Assembly: GCF_036549475.1 (NCBI RefSeq)
Contig: NZ_JAZHLI010000022.1
Coordinates: 10,664 to 74,663, forward strand
Source: Aurantimonas sp036549475
GTDB taxonomy: Bacteria > Pseudomonadota > Alphaproteobacteria > Rhizobiales > Rhizobiaceae
Length of the DNA: 64,000 nucleotides
Direction of reading: 5' to 3'
Under the pieces are notes generated by a model, which made no database searches, was not told the origin of the DNA, and saw only the letters and a list, made by a program, of their open reading frames with translations. Below are positions 36,837 through 46,382 of this stretch, in pieces. A program made the position numbers and the translations under genes. Position 1 is the stretch's first letter; every line of letters starts with the position of its first letter.

Positions 36837-37511
36837 ATGGCTGACGGCGAATGGGGCAGGTTCTTGGACAACATCCTGGTCGTGAAGTTCGGAGGCAGCT
36901 ATGCGACCACGCCCGATCTGCTGCGCTGGCTGAAGGCGATCGAGGATTCCAGCCTGCCGGTGGTGATCGTGCCGGGCGGCGGACCGTTCGCCGAGGCCGT
37001 GCGGCGCTATCAGCCGCGCATCGGCTTCAACGACGCAACCGCCCACGAGATGGCGATGCTGGCCATGGAGCAGTTCGGCCTGGCGCTGGTCGGCCTCGGC
37101 AGCCGGCTGGTGCGGGCCAGCGACGATGCCGGCATCACGGCGGCACTGGCCCGCGGCGACATCCCGGTCTGGATGCCCCGGCCCATGGCGCTGGCAGCAC
37201 CGGAGATCGCCCAGGACTGGAGCGTCACCTCCGACAGTCTCGCCGCCTGGCTCGCCGGGCACATTCCGGGCGCGCGGCTCTGCCTGATCAAGCAGATCGA
37301 CCTGCCGGACGATTCCACCCTCGCGGCGCTGGCCGGCGCCGAGATCGTCGACGAGGCCTTCGCGAAGGTGCTGTCGGAGGCGACCGAGCTCTTTGTCGCA
37401 GGTCCCGCCGACCTGCCGGCGGCCGGCATCATGCTGAGCGAGGGGACACCGCCGGGGCGCCGGATCGGGCGTGCCCCGTCGCCTGCGCCCGACGCTGCGG
37501 CGTCCGGCTGA
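36837..37511 (+). CDS. amino acid kinase family protein, MfnE-like
   Basis: The 224-residue protein has an amino-acid-kinase fold: VVKFGGSYATTPDLL, the glycine loop VVIVPGGGPFAEAV and VWMPRPMALAAPEIAQDWSV with VTSDSLAAWLA. In methanofuran biosynthesis MfnE of this fold phosphorylates the aminomethylfuran phosphate. The neighbours (MfnB fusion, DHPS-like protein, MfnF) support that role. The start at 36837 is tentative: a TTG 27 bases further on directly precedes the conserved region. A 175-base gap with no clear gene lies upstream. Confidence 0.82.
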   Translation: MADGEWGRFLDNILVVKFGGSYATTPDLLRWLKAIEDSSLPVVIVPGGGPFAEAVRRYQPRIGFNDATAHEMAMLAMEQFGLALVGLGSRLVRASDDAGITAALARGDIPVWMPRPMALAAPEIAQDWSVTSDSLAAWLAGHIPGARLCLIKQIDLPDDSTLAALAGAEIVDEAFAKVLSEATELFVAGPADLPAAGIMLSEGTPPGRRIGRAPSPAPDAAASG

Positions 37512-37603
37512 GCCCGGCCTTCATGTCCGATCCGTCTGCGGCGATGCCGGAACCTTGCGCCGGGCACTTTCCATTCGCGCGGCAATGGCCGACATAGCCG
37601 GTC

Positions 37604-39010
37604 ATGGCGATGGAAACCCTGCTCTTTCTGACCGGCCACCTGGCGCGCCCCCGGCTCGAACGCGTGCTGACCGGTCTCGGCGAGACCGACTTCGACTGGG
37701 CGATCGCCGATATCGGCGTGAAGGTCGCGGCACTCGCCACCGGCGACATCATCGAGCGGCGCCTCGAGCGGCCGGTGACGGCCGACCGCGTCATCCTGCC
37801 GGGCCGCTGCCGGGCCGATCTCGACAGGCTGTCGGAGAGCTTCGGCGTCCCGTTCGTGCGCGGGCCGGACGAACTGGCGGACCTGCCGGCCTTTCTCGGC
37901 CGCAAGGGCCTGCCGCCGGACCTGTCGCGGCACGACATGCGGATCTTCGCCGAGATCGTCGACGCATCGGCGCTGGCGGTCGAGGACATCCTCTCCAGGG
38001 CCGATGCCATGCGTGCGGCCGGCGCCGACGTCATCGACCTCGGCTGCTTGCCGGACACGCCCTTCGACCATCTGGAAGCCGCCATCGGCGCACTGAAGGC
38101 GGGCGGCCATCGGGTGAGCGTGGATTCCGCCAATCCCGACGAGCTGGCCCGTGGCACGCGCGCCGGCGCCGACTTCCTGCTGAGCCTGACCGAGGAAACC
38201 CTCGACATCGCCCGGGAAGGCGATGCCGTGCCGATCCTGGTGCCGGCGCGGCCGCATGATTTCGCTTCGCTGGAGCGGGCGATCGCGCGTGCCGGCGACA
38301 TGGGGATCGCCTTCATCGCCGATCCGATCCTCGACCCGATCCATTTCGGCTTCGCCGCCTCGCTGGTGCGTTATCACCGGCTGCGCGAGGCCTGGCCGGA
38401 CGTCGACATCCTGATGGGCACCGGCAATCTCACCGAGCTCACCGACGCCGACACCTCCGGCATCACGGCGACGCTGCTCGGCGTCTGCTCGGAACTGGCG
38501 ATCCGCAATCTCCTGGTCGTGCATGTCAGCCCGCATACTCGCCGCACGGTGGAGGAGCACGATGCGGCGCGCCGGATGCTGTTTGCCGCCCGCGCCGACG
38601 GCGCCCTGCCGCGCGGCTATTCCGATGCGCTGCTGCAGGTGCACGACGTGAAGCCCCATGCCGCGACCCCCGAGGAACTGGCCGAGCAGGCGGCGACCAT
38701 CCGCGACCGCAACTACCGCATCGAGACCGCCGCCGACGGCGTCCATCTCTACAATCGCGACGGCCATGCGGTTCACACCGACGCCTTCGAGTTCTTTCCC
38801 GAGATCGCGGTCGCGGGCGATACCGGCCACGCCTTCTATCTGGGCGCCGAACTGCAGAAGGCGGAGATCGCCTGGCGGCTCGGCAAGCGCTATGCGCAGG
38901 ACACCCCGCTCGACTTCGGCGTGGCCGCGCCGCGGCGCGAGGAGGACCGCACCCGGCTGGAGGCGGCCGGCCATACCCTGAAGGCGAAGAAGCAGCCATC
39001 GTCCGGCTGA
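37604..39010 (+). CDS. dihydropteroate synthase-related protein (H4MPT pathway)
   Basis: The 468-residue protein has an N-terminal DUF6513-like domain (LFLTGHLARPRLERVL) and a central TIM barrel related to dihydropteroate synthase (ADVIDLGCLPDTPFD, GGHRVSVDSANPDEL, FIADPILDPIHFGF). It ends with a domain containing HDVKPHAATPEELAEQAA. It matches the archaeal/bacterial family TIGR00284, linked to methanopterin metabolism. It probably works in the condensation of the pterin with the arylamine ribose side chain, which has no normal folate equivalent, but the exact reaction is inferred. Confidence 0.85.
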   Translation: MAMETLLFLTGHLARPRLERVLTGLGETDFDWAIADIGVKVAALATGDIIERRLERPVTADRVILPGRCRADLDRLSESFGVPFVRGPDELADLPAFLGRKGLPPDLSRHDMRIFAEIVDASALAVEDILSRADAMRAAGADVIDLGCLPDTPFDHLEAAIGALKAGGHRVSVDSANPDELARGTRAGADFLLSLTEETLDIAREGDAVPILVPARPHDFASLERAIARAGDMGIAFIADPILDPIHFGFAASLVRYHRLREAWPDVDILMGTGNLTELTDADTSGITATLLGVCSELAIRNLLVVHVSPHTRRTVEEHDAARRMLFAARADGALPRGYSDALLQVHDVKPHAATPEELAEQAATIRDRNYRIETAADGVHLYNRDGHAVHTDAFEFFPEIAVAGDTGHAFYLGAELQKAEIAWRLGKRYAQDTPLDFGVAAPRREEDRTRLEAAGHTLKAKKQPSSG

Positions 39011-39048
39011 CGGGCCGCACCCCAGACATATCCGCGAGAGACCGACCC

Positions 39049-39633
39049 ATGCCCTATATCCGCGAGACGATCCTGACCACGGCCTCGGCCGACGGCGTGG
39101 TGCACATCGCGCCGCTCGGCATCATCCAGGATGGCGAGGACTGGGTGATCGCACCGTTCCGGCCGTCGACGACGCTGGCCAACATCGAGGCGACCGGCGT
39201 CGCCGTGGTCAACTACACCGACGAGGCGAAGATCTTCGCCGGCTGCCTCACCGGCCGGCGGGACTGGCCGGTGAGGCCGGTGGAGGGGTGCCCCGTGCCA
39301 CGGCTGGAAGCGGCCCTGTCCCACGACGTCCTTCAAGTGGTGTCGGTGACCGGGGACGCGACCCGTCCGCGCTTTCGCTGCCGGGTGGCCGCCTCGGGCC
39401 AGCACCGTCCGTACCAGGGCATGAACCGCGCCAAGGCGGCGGTGCTGGAGGCCGCGATCCTTGTCAGCCGCCTGAAGATGCTGCCGGCCGAGAAGATCGA
39501 GAACGAGATCGCCTATCTGAAGATCGCCATCGACAAGACCGCCGGTCCCGACGAGGAGCAGGCCTGGTACTGGCTTCTGGAGAAGGTCATCGACCATCTG
39601 GCCGAAATCGAGCCGGACGCCCCAACCCCATAG
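39049..39633 (+). CDS. DUF447 family protein, flavin reductase-like
   Basis: The 194-residue protein starts MPYIRETILTTASADGVVH and is of the DUF447 family, which is restricted to organisms with H4MPT. The fold is thought to resemble FMN-binding split-barrel proteins. Typical motifs are VIAPFRPSTTLANI, GVAVVNYTDEAKIFA and YQGMNRAKAAVLEAA. The position, 38 bases after the DHPS-like gene, supports a role in H4MPT or methanofuran synthesis. The reaction is not known. It is the last gene before the molybdenum enzyme operon. Confidence 0.8.
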   Translation: MPYIRETILTTASADGVVHIAPLGIIQDGEDWVIAPFRPSTTLANIEATGVAVVNYTDEAKIFAGCLTGRRDWPVRPVEGCPVPRLEAALSHDVLQVVSVTGDATRPRFRCRVAASGQHRPYQGMNRAKAAVLEAAILVSRLKMLPAEKIENEIAYLKIAIDKTAGPDEEQAWYWLLEKVIDHLAEIEPDAPTP

Positions 39634-39771
39634 CTCTCGTCCCGGCGTTGAACAGACTGTCGCAACGTCGAACCAATGCCCCCTTCGCGTCGTTGCTCCT
39701 TCAGTTTCGAACAATTCCAACCTGCGGCGGTTTCGATCGCGCGGGAGGGGACGAAGTGAAGGGGACACACA

Positions 39772-40286
<515 letters not shown>

Positions 40287-40290
<4 letters not shown>

Positions 40291-41261
40291 AACCCTTCGA
40301 ATATTCGCGCGTCGCCGAGGTTGCCGAGGCCGGCCAGTTGGCCGGCCGGTTCATTGCCGGCGGTACCAATCTCCTCGACCTGATGAAGCTGGAAGTCGAG
40401 ACGCCGGAGCGGCTGGTCGACATCACCCGGCTGCCGTTGAAGGACATCGAGACGACCGAGGATGGCGGCCTGCGCATCGGGGCGCTGGTGACCAATTCCG
40501 ACCTGGCCGCCGATGCGCGCATCCGGCGCGACTATCCGGTGCTGGCGCGGGCTCTGCTGGCCGGCGCTTCCGGGCAGCTTCGCAACAAGGCCTCCACCGG
40601 CGGCAACTTGCTGCAGCGCACCCGCTGCTATTACTTCTATGACACCACCGCGCCCTGCAACAAGCGCGAGCCGGGGTCGGGCTGCGGCGCGATCGGCGGC
40701 TTCAACCGCATCCACGCCATTCTCGGCGCCAGCGACAAGTGCATCGCCACCCATCCCTCGGACATGGCCGTCGCCCTGCGCGCCATCGACGCCGTCGTCG
40801 AGACGGTGCTGCCGGACGGTTCGACCCGCGAGCTTGATCTGGACGGGCTCTACCGCCTGCCGGGCGACACGCCCGAGATCGAGACCAATCTGGAGCCCGG
40901 CGAACTGATCACCGCCGTGCGCCTGCCCCGGCTTCCCGCCGCCGTTCACGTCTACCGCAAGGTGCGCGATCGTGCGTCCTATGCCTTCGCGCTGGTCTCC
41001 GTGGCGGCCGTGGTGACGGTCGAGGACGGCACGATCTCCGCCGCGCGCCTGGCCTTCGGCGGGCTCGCCCACAGGCCGTGGCGCGACGAGGCCGTCGAGG
41101 CCGCGCTGATCGGCCAGACGCCGTCCCGGGACCTGTTCGCCAAGGCTGCCGACATCCTCCTGAAGGATGCCAGGGGGCAGGGCGGCAACGACTTCAAGAT
41201 TCCGCTGGCGCGCCGCACGCTGTCTGCCGTGCTCGCCGAAGCGACGAAGGGAGACGCGTGA
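40287..41261 (+). CDS. paoB: aldehyde oxidoreductase FAD subunit, PaoB-like
   Basis: The 324-residue FAD-binding subunit has the FAD loop RFIAGGTNLLDLMKLE and GNLLQRTRCYYFYD. Cysteines at RC, PC, GC and KC in the region TRCYYFYDTTAPCNKREP then GSGCGAIGG and ASDKCIATHP match the extra [4Fe-4S] site of PaoB. This feature separates the PaoABC type from ordinary xanthine dehydrogenases. The C-terminal CO dehydrogenase flavoprotein domain follows. It overlaps the molybdenum subunit gene by one base (TGATG), so translation is coupled. Confidence 0.9.
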
Positions 41262-43495
41262 TGAACACCCATGTCATGGACAAGGAGATCGGCGAGACGC
41301 GGCTCGACCGCGAGATGCAGGGCATCATCGGCAAGCCCGTCGATCGCTACGAGGGGCCGCTGAAGGTTTCCGGCCGCGCGACCTATGCCTACGAATATCT
41401 GGCTGACGATAAGGACGTCGCCTACGGCTTCATGGTCACCGCCGGGATCGGCAAGGGCCGGATCGTCAAGGTGGACGGCGCCAGGGCGATGTCGGCGCCG
41501 GGCGTCCTGGCGGTCGTCGACGGCGACAGGATCCTGCGGGCGTCGTCGCTGCCCATGGCACCGGCCGCCCAGACCATCGACGGCCAGGTCTTCCACTACG
41601 GCCAGCCGGTCGCCGTGGTCGTTGCCACGAGCTTCGAGGCGGCACGCCATGCCGCCGGGCTGGTGGATGTGGAGTACGAACCGGCCGCCAAGGGCCGCTA
41701 TTCGCTCGCCGAGGTCAAGGACCAGGGCCGGGCGTCGGAAGAGGGCGTGATGCCCGCCGACACCGAGCGCGGCGATTTCGAGACAGCCTTCGGCGAAGCC
41801 GAGGTCCGGTTCGATGCGACTTACACGACCCCCAGCCATCACTCCGCGGCCATGGAGCCCCACGCCAGCGTCGCCAGGTGGGAGGGAGACAAGCTGACCG
41901 TCTGGTCCTCCTGCCAGCTGCTGGAGACCAACGTCCAGCAGATCGCCAATGGCGTCGGCGTGCCGGTCGAGAACGTGCGCCTGCTCAGCCCCTATATCGG
42001 CGGTGGGTTCGGCTCCAAGCTGGGCATCGGCCCGGACGCGGTTCTGGCTGCGCTCGCGGCGCGCGCCGCGGGCCGTCCGGTGAAGCTGGCACTCAGCCGG
42101 CCGCATGTCTTCCAGACGACGTCGCGGCGGTCCGAGACGATCCAGCGCATCCGGCTGGGCACCACCAGGGACGGGCACATTACCGCCTTCGCCCACGAGA
42201 CCTTCGCGGCGAATTCGCCGGGCAACGGCTTCTTCGAGCCGGCCGGCGTGTCGAGCGTGTTTTTGTATGCCGGCAAGGACCGCAGGGTGACCCATCGCCT
42301 GTCGGAGACCGACGTGCTGATGACAGCGGCCGTGCGGGCGCCCGGCGAGGCGGTCGGCATGCTGGCGCTGGAAAATGCCATGGACGAGATGGCCGAGAAG
42401 CTCGGCCTCGACCCGGTCGAGTTCCGCAAGCTGAACGAGCCGGAGGTCGCCCCGCAGGACGACCTGCCCTATTCCTCGCGCAAGCTGCTGGAATGCTACG
42501 AGGAGGGCGCCCGCCGCTTCGGCTGGGACAAGCGCGACGCCACGCCCGGCACGAAGCGGGATGGCGAATGGCTGATCGGCTACGGCATGGCCGCCGCATC
42601 GCGCGCCAACTCGCTGATGAAGTCCTCGGCCGAGGTCGAGATGACGCCCGAGGGCCGGGCCGTGGTGCGCACGGCCATGACCGACATCGGCACCGGCACC
42701 TACACGATCCTGCAGCAGATCGCCGGCGAGATGCTCGGCCTGCCGCTGGACCGGGTCGACGTGGAACTGGGCGACACGACGCTGCCTTCGTCGTCCGGTT
42801 CGGGTGGCTCCTGGGGCGCCAACAGCGCCGGCTCGTCGGTCTACGTGGCCTGCGAGGCGCTGATCGCGGAGATCGCCAGCCGCCTCGGCGTGGATGCCGA
42901 CGGCCTGACCCTGAAGGACGGGCACGCCATCGCCAACAACCGCCAGGTGGCGTTTGCCGAAATCCTCGCCGGTGCGAGCCTGTCGAAGATCGGTACGATC
43001 GAGCCGGGCGAGACCTCGGAGAAGTTCAACCAGGCGAGCTACGGCGCGCATTTCTGCGAGGTTGCCGTCAACGCCGTCACCGGCGAGACCCGCGTGCGCC
43101 GGCTGATGACCGTGGCGGCGGCCGGACGGATTCTCAACGAGAAGACGGCCACGTCCCAGTGCTACGGCGGTCAGGTCTGGGGCATCGGCTCGGCGCTGAC
43201 CGAGGAACTGGTCATCGACGAGCGGACCGGGCTTCTGGTCAATCACGATCTCGCCGAGTACCACCTGCCGGTGAATGCCGACGTGCCGCAGTTGGAGGTC
43301 GTCCTCCTGCCGGAGCGCGATCCCCATGCCAGCCCGCTGGCCGGCAAGGGCATCGGCGAACTGGCACTGGCCGGGGTCGGGGCGGCAGTGACCAACGCCA
43401 TCTACAACGCCTGCGGCGCCCGCGTCCGCGATTATCCCATGACGCTGGACAAGGTCCTGGCGGGCATGTCGCCGGAGATCGCCGACGCTGCCTGA
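41261..43495 (+). CDS. paoC: aldehyde oxidoreductase molybdenum-binding subunit, PaoC-like
   Basis: The 744-residue catalytic subunit binds molybdopterin cytosine dinucleotide and oxidises aldehydes with water. It has the Ald_Xan_dh N-terminal domain, the motifs HHSAAMEPHASVA and SPYIGGGFGSKLGIG, and near the C-terminus GKGIGELALAGVGAAV with the catalytic Glu position (GEL). Length is normal for the PaoC type. The preferred substrates of this family are aromatic and aliphatic aldehydes; formaldehyde or a C1 pathway intermediate would be attractive here but is not shown. A terminator follows. Confidence 0.9.
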   Translation: MNTHVMDKEIGETRLDREMQGIIGKPVDRYEGPLKVSGRATYAYEYLADDKDVAYGFMVTAGIGKGRIVKVDGARAMSAPGVLAVVDGDRILRASSLPMAPAAQTIDGQVFHYGQPVAVVVATSFEAARHAAGLVDVEYEPAAKGRYSLAEVKDQGRASEEGVMPADTERGDFETAFGEAEVRFDATYTTPSHHSAAMEPHASVARWEGDKLTVWSSCQLLETNVQQIANGVGVPVENVRLLSPYIGGGFGSKLGIGPDAVLAALAARAAGRPVKLALSRPHVFQTTSRRSETIQRIRLGTTRDGHITAFAHETFAANSPGNGFFEPAGVSSVFLYAGKDRRVTHRLSETDVLMTAAVRAPGEAVGMLALENAMDEMAEKLGLDPVEFRKLNEPEVAPQDDLPYSSRKLLECYEEGARRFGWDKRDATPGTKRDGEWLIGYGMAAASRANSLMKSSAEVEMTPEGRAVVRTAMTDIGTGTYTILQQIAGEMLGLPLDRVDVELGDTTLPSSSGSGGSWGANSAGSSVYVACEALIAEIASRLGVDADGLTLKDGHAIANNRQVAFAEILAGASLSKIGTIEPGETSEKFNQASYGAHFCEVAVNAVTGETRVRRLMTVAAAGRILNEKTATSQCYGGQVWGIGSALTEELVIDERTGLLVNHDLAEYHLPVNADVPQLEVVLLPERDPHASPLAGKGIGELALAGVGAAVTNAIYNACGARVRDYPMTLDKVLAGMSPEIADAA

Positions 43496-43522
43496 GCGAT
43501 CGACGACAGGCGTGAGATGACG

Positions 43523-43557
43523 ACGGGCGGGACCAGACAGCCGGTGCCGCCCGTTTT
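43523..43557 (+). terminator. rho-independent terminator of the pao operon
   Basis: ACGGGCGG (43523-43530), 16-base loop, CCGCCCGT (43547-43554) with a short T run to 43557. It lies between paoC and the convergent mfnF gene. Confidence 0.7.
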
Positions 43558-43613
43558 CGTGCGCCGTGCATGGTACCGGACGCCCTGATCCGACCCTGCC
43601 CCAGCGGGCGGTA

Positions 43614-44642
43614 TCAGGCGCGCTGGCCGGCCAGAAGCGCGAGGGCCGCAGCAGGGGCGGCGCGGCAGACCGCGTCGCGCATGTCGCCGGGGCAGTCGAA
43701 CAGGTCGGAGAAATCGACGACGCCCCGATCGAGCCGGGCAGCCAGCCGGCGCAACACGGGCCGGCCTGCGCCGGCGACGACCACCGGGGCGTCGTCCGAT
43801 ACATCCTCGCGCGACAGGACCTGCAGTGCGGCGTCGTGGATGTGACGGATCTGCGCCTCGGCAAAGGCGTGTGCCAGCCATTCCCAGGCACCGTCGCCCG
43901 CATCCGCAGCGTCCATGCCGACCATCCGGGCCAGCCGGCGACGGGACGCTTCCAGCGTCTTCTCGTGCCCGTCGGCAGCGGGGTGGAGATCGTCGGCCTC
44001 GTCGAGAATGCCGATGATCCGCTGCACGTCGGCCATGCTGGCGAAGAACTCGTTCATCACCGGGATCGAGCGTCCGGCGAAGGGGACGCGCTTTTCGACC
44101 GCCATCAGCGCCGTGCGGGTGTAGCCCTGATAGACTAGTTCGCCCTCGACCAGGCGCGCACGGTCGGTGAAGCCGTGGGCCTTCACCTCGCCACCGGCGA
44201 GCGGCAGGATGTCGGTCGTCGTCGAGCCCATGTCGAGAAACAGCGCTTCCTCGATATGGGAGGTGGCCAGCGCCGCGCTCGCATGCCAGTTGGCCGAGGC
44301 GACGGAGTCGGCCTGGCCGCTCGCGTCGCCCGGAGCCAGGAAGCCGGCGCGTCCGGCGTAGATCAGGACGTCGCCCGACAGCCGCTCGCAGAAGAGCCGC
44401 GTCAGCTGCGCGACGCCGTCGCGGCGCGATTTGAAGATGTCGGAGAGCTCACCGGTCATGGTGATGGCGTGCCGGTCGACCTCGGGCATGTCCGCCATTA
44501 TGGCCGTCAGCGCGTTGTCCAGATGCGCCAGGCCGAGCCAGATCGGGCTCGGCTCCTGCCAGACCTTGAGGATCCGCTCCCCGTCCGCCAGCACCGCCTT
44601 CAGATGCGCGCCGCCGACGTCCCAACCCAGCGTTCTCGTCAT
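43614..44642 (-). CDS. mfnF: H4MPT-linked C1 pathway protein, MfnF-like
   Basis: The 342-residue protein starts LGWDVGGAHLKAVLADG and is of the hydantoinase/oxoprolinase-like ASKHA fold (TIGR03123). Other motifs are LFLDMGSTTTDILPL, the second phosphate loop, and PVVVAGAGRPVLRRLA. In archaea MfnF joins the furan unit to tyramine-glutamate during methanofuran assembly; in bacteria the family is strictly tied to H4MPT methylotrophy. It is divergent from the HisA-like gene across 74 bp, which must hold both promoters. Confidence 0.88.
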   Translation of the reverse strand: MTRTLGWDVGGAHLKAVLADGERILKVWQEPSPIWLGLAHLDNALTAIMADMPEVDRHAITMTGELSDIFKSRRDGVAQLTRLFCERLSGDVLIYAGRAGFLAPGDASGQADSVASANWHASAALATSHIEEALFLDMGSTTTDILPLAGGEVKAHGFTDRARLVEGELVYQGYTRTALMAVEKRVPFAGRSIPVMNEFFASMADVQRIIGILDEADDLHPAADGHEKTLEASRRRLARMVGMDAADAGDGAWEWLAHAFAEAQIRHIHDAALQVLSREDVSDDAPVVVAGAGRPVLRRLAARLDRGVVDFSDLFDCPGDMRDAVCRAAPAAALALLAGQRA

Positions 44643-44716
44643 GCCATGTCCGCTCGTTTCTGATACGGGGCATGCTATAGCACCGAACAGCGCGGCGGCG
44701 CGAGCCGAAGGCCATC

Positions 44717-45412
44717 ATGCAGATCATCCCCGTACTCGACATCAAGGGCGGGCGCGTCGTGCGCGGCGTCATGGGCGATCGAGCCAACTACCGGCCGATC
44801 GAGACGCCGCTGGCCGAGGGCGCGGCGCCGGTAGACGTGGCGCGCGGGCTGATGACGCTCGGCGACTTCCGACGCTTCTACATCGCCGATCTCGATGCCA
44901 TCGAGGGAGGGCCGGCCAATGACGCGGCCATCGCCGAACTGGGCGCGGCGTTTCCCCAGACCGAATTCTGGATCGATGCGGGCGTGCGCACGAGCGCCGA
45001 TGCCGCGCGGATAATGACCGCGCCCCGCCATGTGGCGGCAATCGGCTCGGAATCGATCGTTGATGCGGGTGTCGCCCGCGACCTTGCCGGCGAGGCGCGC
45101 GTGGTGCTGTCGCTCGACTTCCGGGGCGACAGCTTCCTGGGGCCTGCAGAGATCCTCAACGATGCAGCCCTGTGGCCGCAGCAGGTGATCGTCATGACGC
45201 TGGCGCGGGTCGGCAGCGGCGCCGGGCCGGATCTCGAAAGGCTGAACGCGATCGTGGCGCGAGCTTCGGGGCGGGCGGTGTTTGCCGCGGGCGGGGTGCG
45301 CGACGCTACCGACGTTGCGGCGCTGGCGAAGGCCGGGATCGCCGGTGCGCTGGTCTCGACCGCCCTGCATGACGGCCGGCTGGCCCCGGCGGACCTGCAG
45401 CGCTTCGCCTGA
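44717..45412 (+). CDS. HisA/HisF-like TIM barrel protein of the H4MPT cluster
   Basis: The 231-residue protein starts MQIIPVLDIKGGRVVRGV and has the HisA/HisF barrel pattern (FYIADLDAIEG, VVLSLDFRGDSF, GRAVFAAGGVRDATDV). HisA-like proteins, called OrfY in Methylobacterium, are found in H4MPT gene clusters; the role is not established, with pterin or furan side-chain synthesis suspected. It is monocistronic, ends near a strong bidirectional terminator and faces the highly expressed fae gene. Confidence 0.85.
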   Translation: MQIIPVLDIKGGRVVRGVMGDRANYRPIETPLAEGAAPVDVARGLMTLGDFRRFYIADLDAIEGGPANDAAIAELGAAFPQTEFWIDAGVRTSADAARIMTAPRHVAAIGSESIVDAGVARDLAGEARVVLSLDFRGDSFLGPAEILNDAALWPQQVIVMTLARVGSGAGPDLERLNAIVARASGRAVFAAGGVRDATDVAALAKAGIAGALVSTALHDGRLAPADLQRFA

Positions 45413-45491
45413 GCATCCGAACGGGGAAACCGGCGAACGAACTTCCGGACACCGCACCCAAGGCTGCAGGGCGCTCCGTGCCAAGCCCATG

Positions 45492-45519
45492 AAAAAGGGG
45501 CCGCGCGGGCCCCCTTTCC
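45492..45519. terminator. bidirectional terminator between hisA-like gene and fae
   Basis: On the minus strand AAAGGGGGCCC pairs with GGCCCCTTTTT around a GC-rich loop (45492-45519), with a T run at the end in the fae direction. On the plus strand the same hairpin is followed by CCTTTCC. It cleanly ends fae transcription and blocks read-through from the hisA-like gene. Confidence 0.8.
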
Positions 45520-45635
45520 TGACTGTCGTTCCCGTGGGAACTGGCTTCCTACTGGAAACCGAACTTGGCGGCCAATCGCCGGAGGAGGCCGGCGGGCATC
45601 GCCGGCTTGTCGTCTCCCCCGGGATGGTTCCTTGT

Positions 45636-46145
45636 CTAAGCGCCGGCGAACGGGTGAGCCGCCGAGCCTTTCTTGGAGACGACTTCCGCGGCGGTCGGCG
45701 TGCCCTTGATGGCGCGCTCGATGGATTCCATCGTCGCCTGGTAGTTGTAGTCGCGGATCTTGGCGTCGTCCTCGGCTTCCCAGTGGATGAAGACACCGAC
45801 GCAGATGAACAGGTCGTCGGCTTCGGCAGCCGGGATGATGCCCTTCTCGACGGAATCGGCCACGGCGCGCGCGACGGCGGTCTGGGCCGGTCCGAACATC
45901 TGGACGGCCTGCTTGGCGCCCTTGATGGTGACCTTGTTGAACATCACCGTGTTCGGCTTGCAGGGCAGGTTCGGCGCAACTACGGCGAGCAGCGTCGTGA
46001 AGCCGTCCTTGTTGTTGGTCAGCGAGTTACAGAATGCCGACTCGGCGGCAGAACCGCGGGGCCCGATGATCAGGTCGATATGGGCGACTTCGTTGCCTTC
46101 GCCGACGAGCGATTCGCCGACCATAACCTTGTTGATGGTTGCCAT
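45636..46145 (-). CDS. fae: formaldehyde-activating enzyme
   Basis: Fae condenses formaldehyde with H4MPT to methylene-H4MPT, the entry of the C1 route. The start at ATG 46145 (MATINKVMVGESL) follows a GGAGG site 8 bases upstream and gives 169 residues, the usual length; an upstream Met at 46169 is not needed. The general acid/base His is in EVAHIDLIIGPRG (H22). The product is one of the most abundant proteins in methylotrophs; strong ribosome-binding site and terminator fit high expression. It lies between the HisA-like gene and the CitG-like gene and has its own promoter gap (46146-46382). Confidence 0.96.
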   Translation of the reverse strand: MATINKVMVGESLVGEGNEVAHIDLIIGPRGSAAESAFCNSLTNNKDGFTTLLAVVAPNLPCKPNTVMFNKVTIKGAKQAVQMFGPAQTAVARAVADSVEKGIIPAAEADDLFICVGVFIHWEAEDDAKIRDYNYQATMESIERAIKGTPTAAEVVSKKGSAAHPFAGA

Positions 46146-46382
46146 GAGCAATTCCTCCAAATGTGCCAACCCGGCGCGGCTTGCGGCCGGCCCGGCCTAA
46201 GAACTTCCGATCCCGAGAGGGGTATTCCAGCAACGCCCTCCGCAAGCGCGCGACCGCTTTCCCTCCCGGTCGCCGGACGGTCTGCCGCCCGGCTTACGTC
46301 TATCCTTGTTAGCGGCGTCCCCCATGGGACCGGTTAGCCAGATAGCCAAAGTGTCACATGGACCCTTACGTCGGACAGTCAA
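46146..46382 (-). promoter_or_regulatory. fae: fae promoter region
   Basis: These 237 bases upstream of fae contain a GGAGG ribosome-binding site next to the start and an octamer CTTACGTC repeated at 46293-46300 and 46365-46372 (72 bases apart). No sigma-70 box is convincing. No other gene is seen here. Confidence 0.4.

Noticed and set aside
40979..43903. 974-codon open frame on the minus strand over paoB and paoC
   Set aside because: It lies opposite clear xanthine oxidase-family genes, and its translation is rich in His, Arg, Gly and Asp without motifs. It is a GC-bias shadow.
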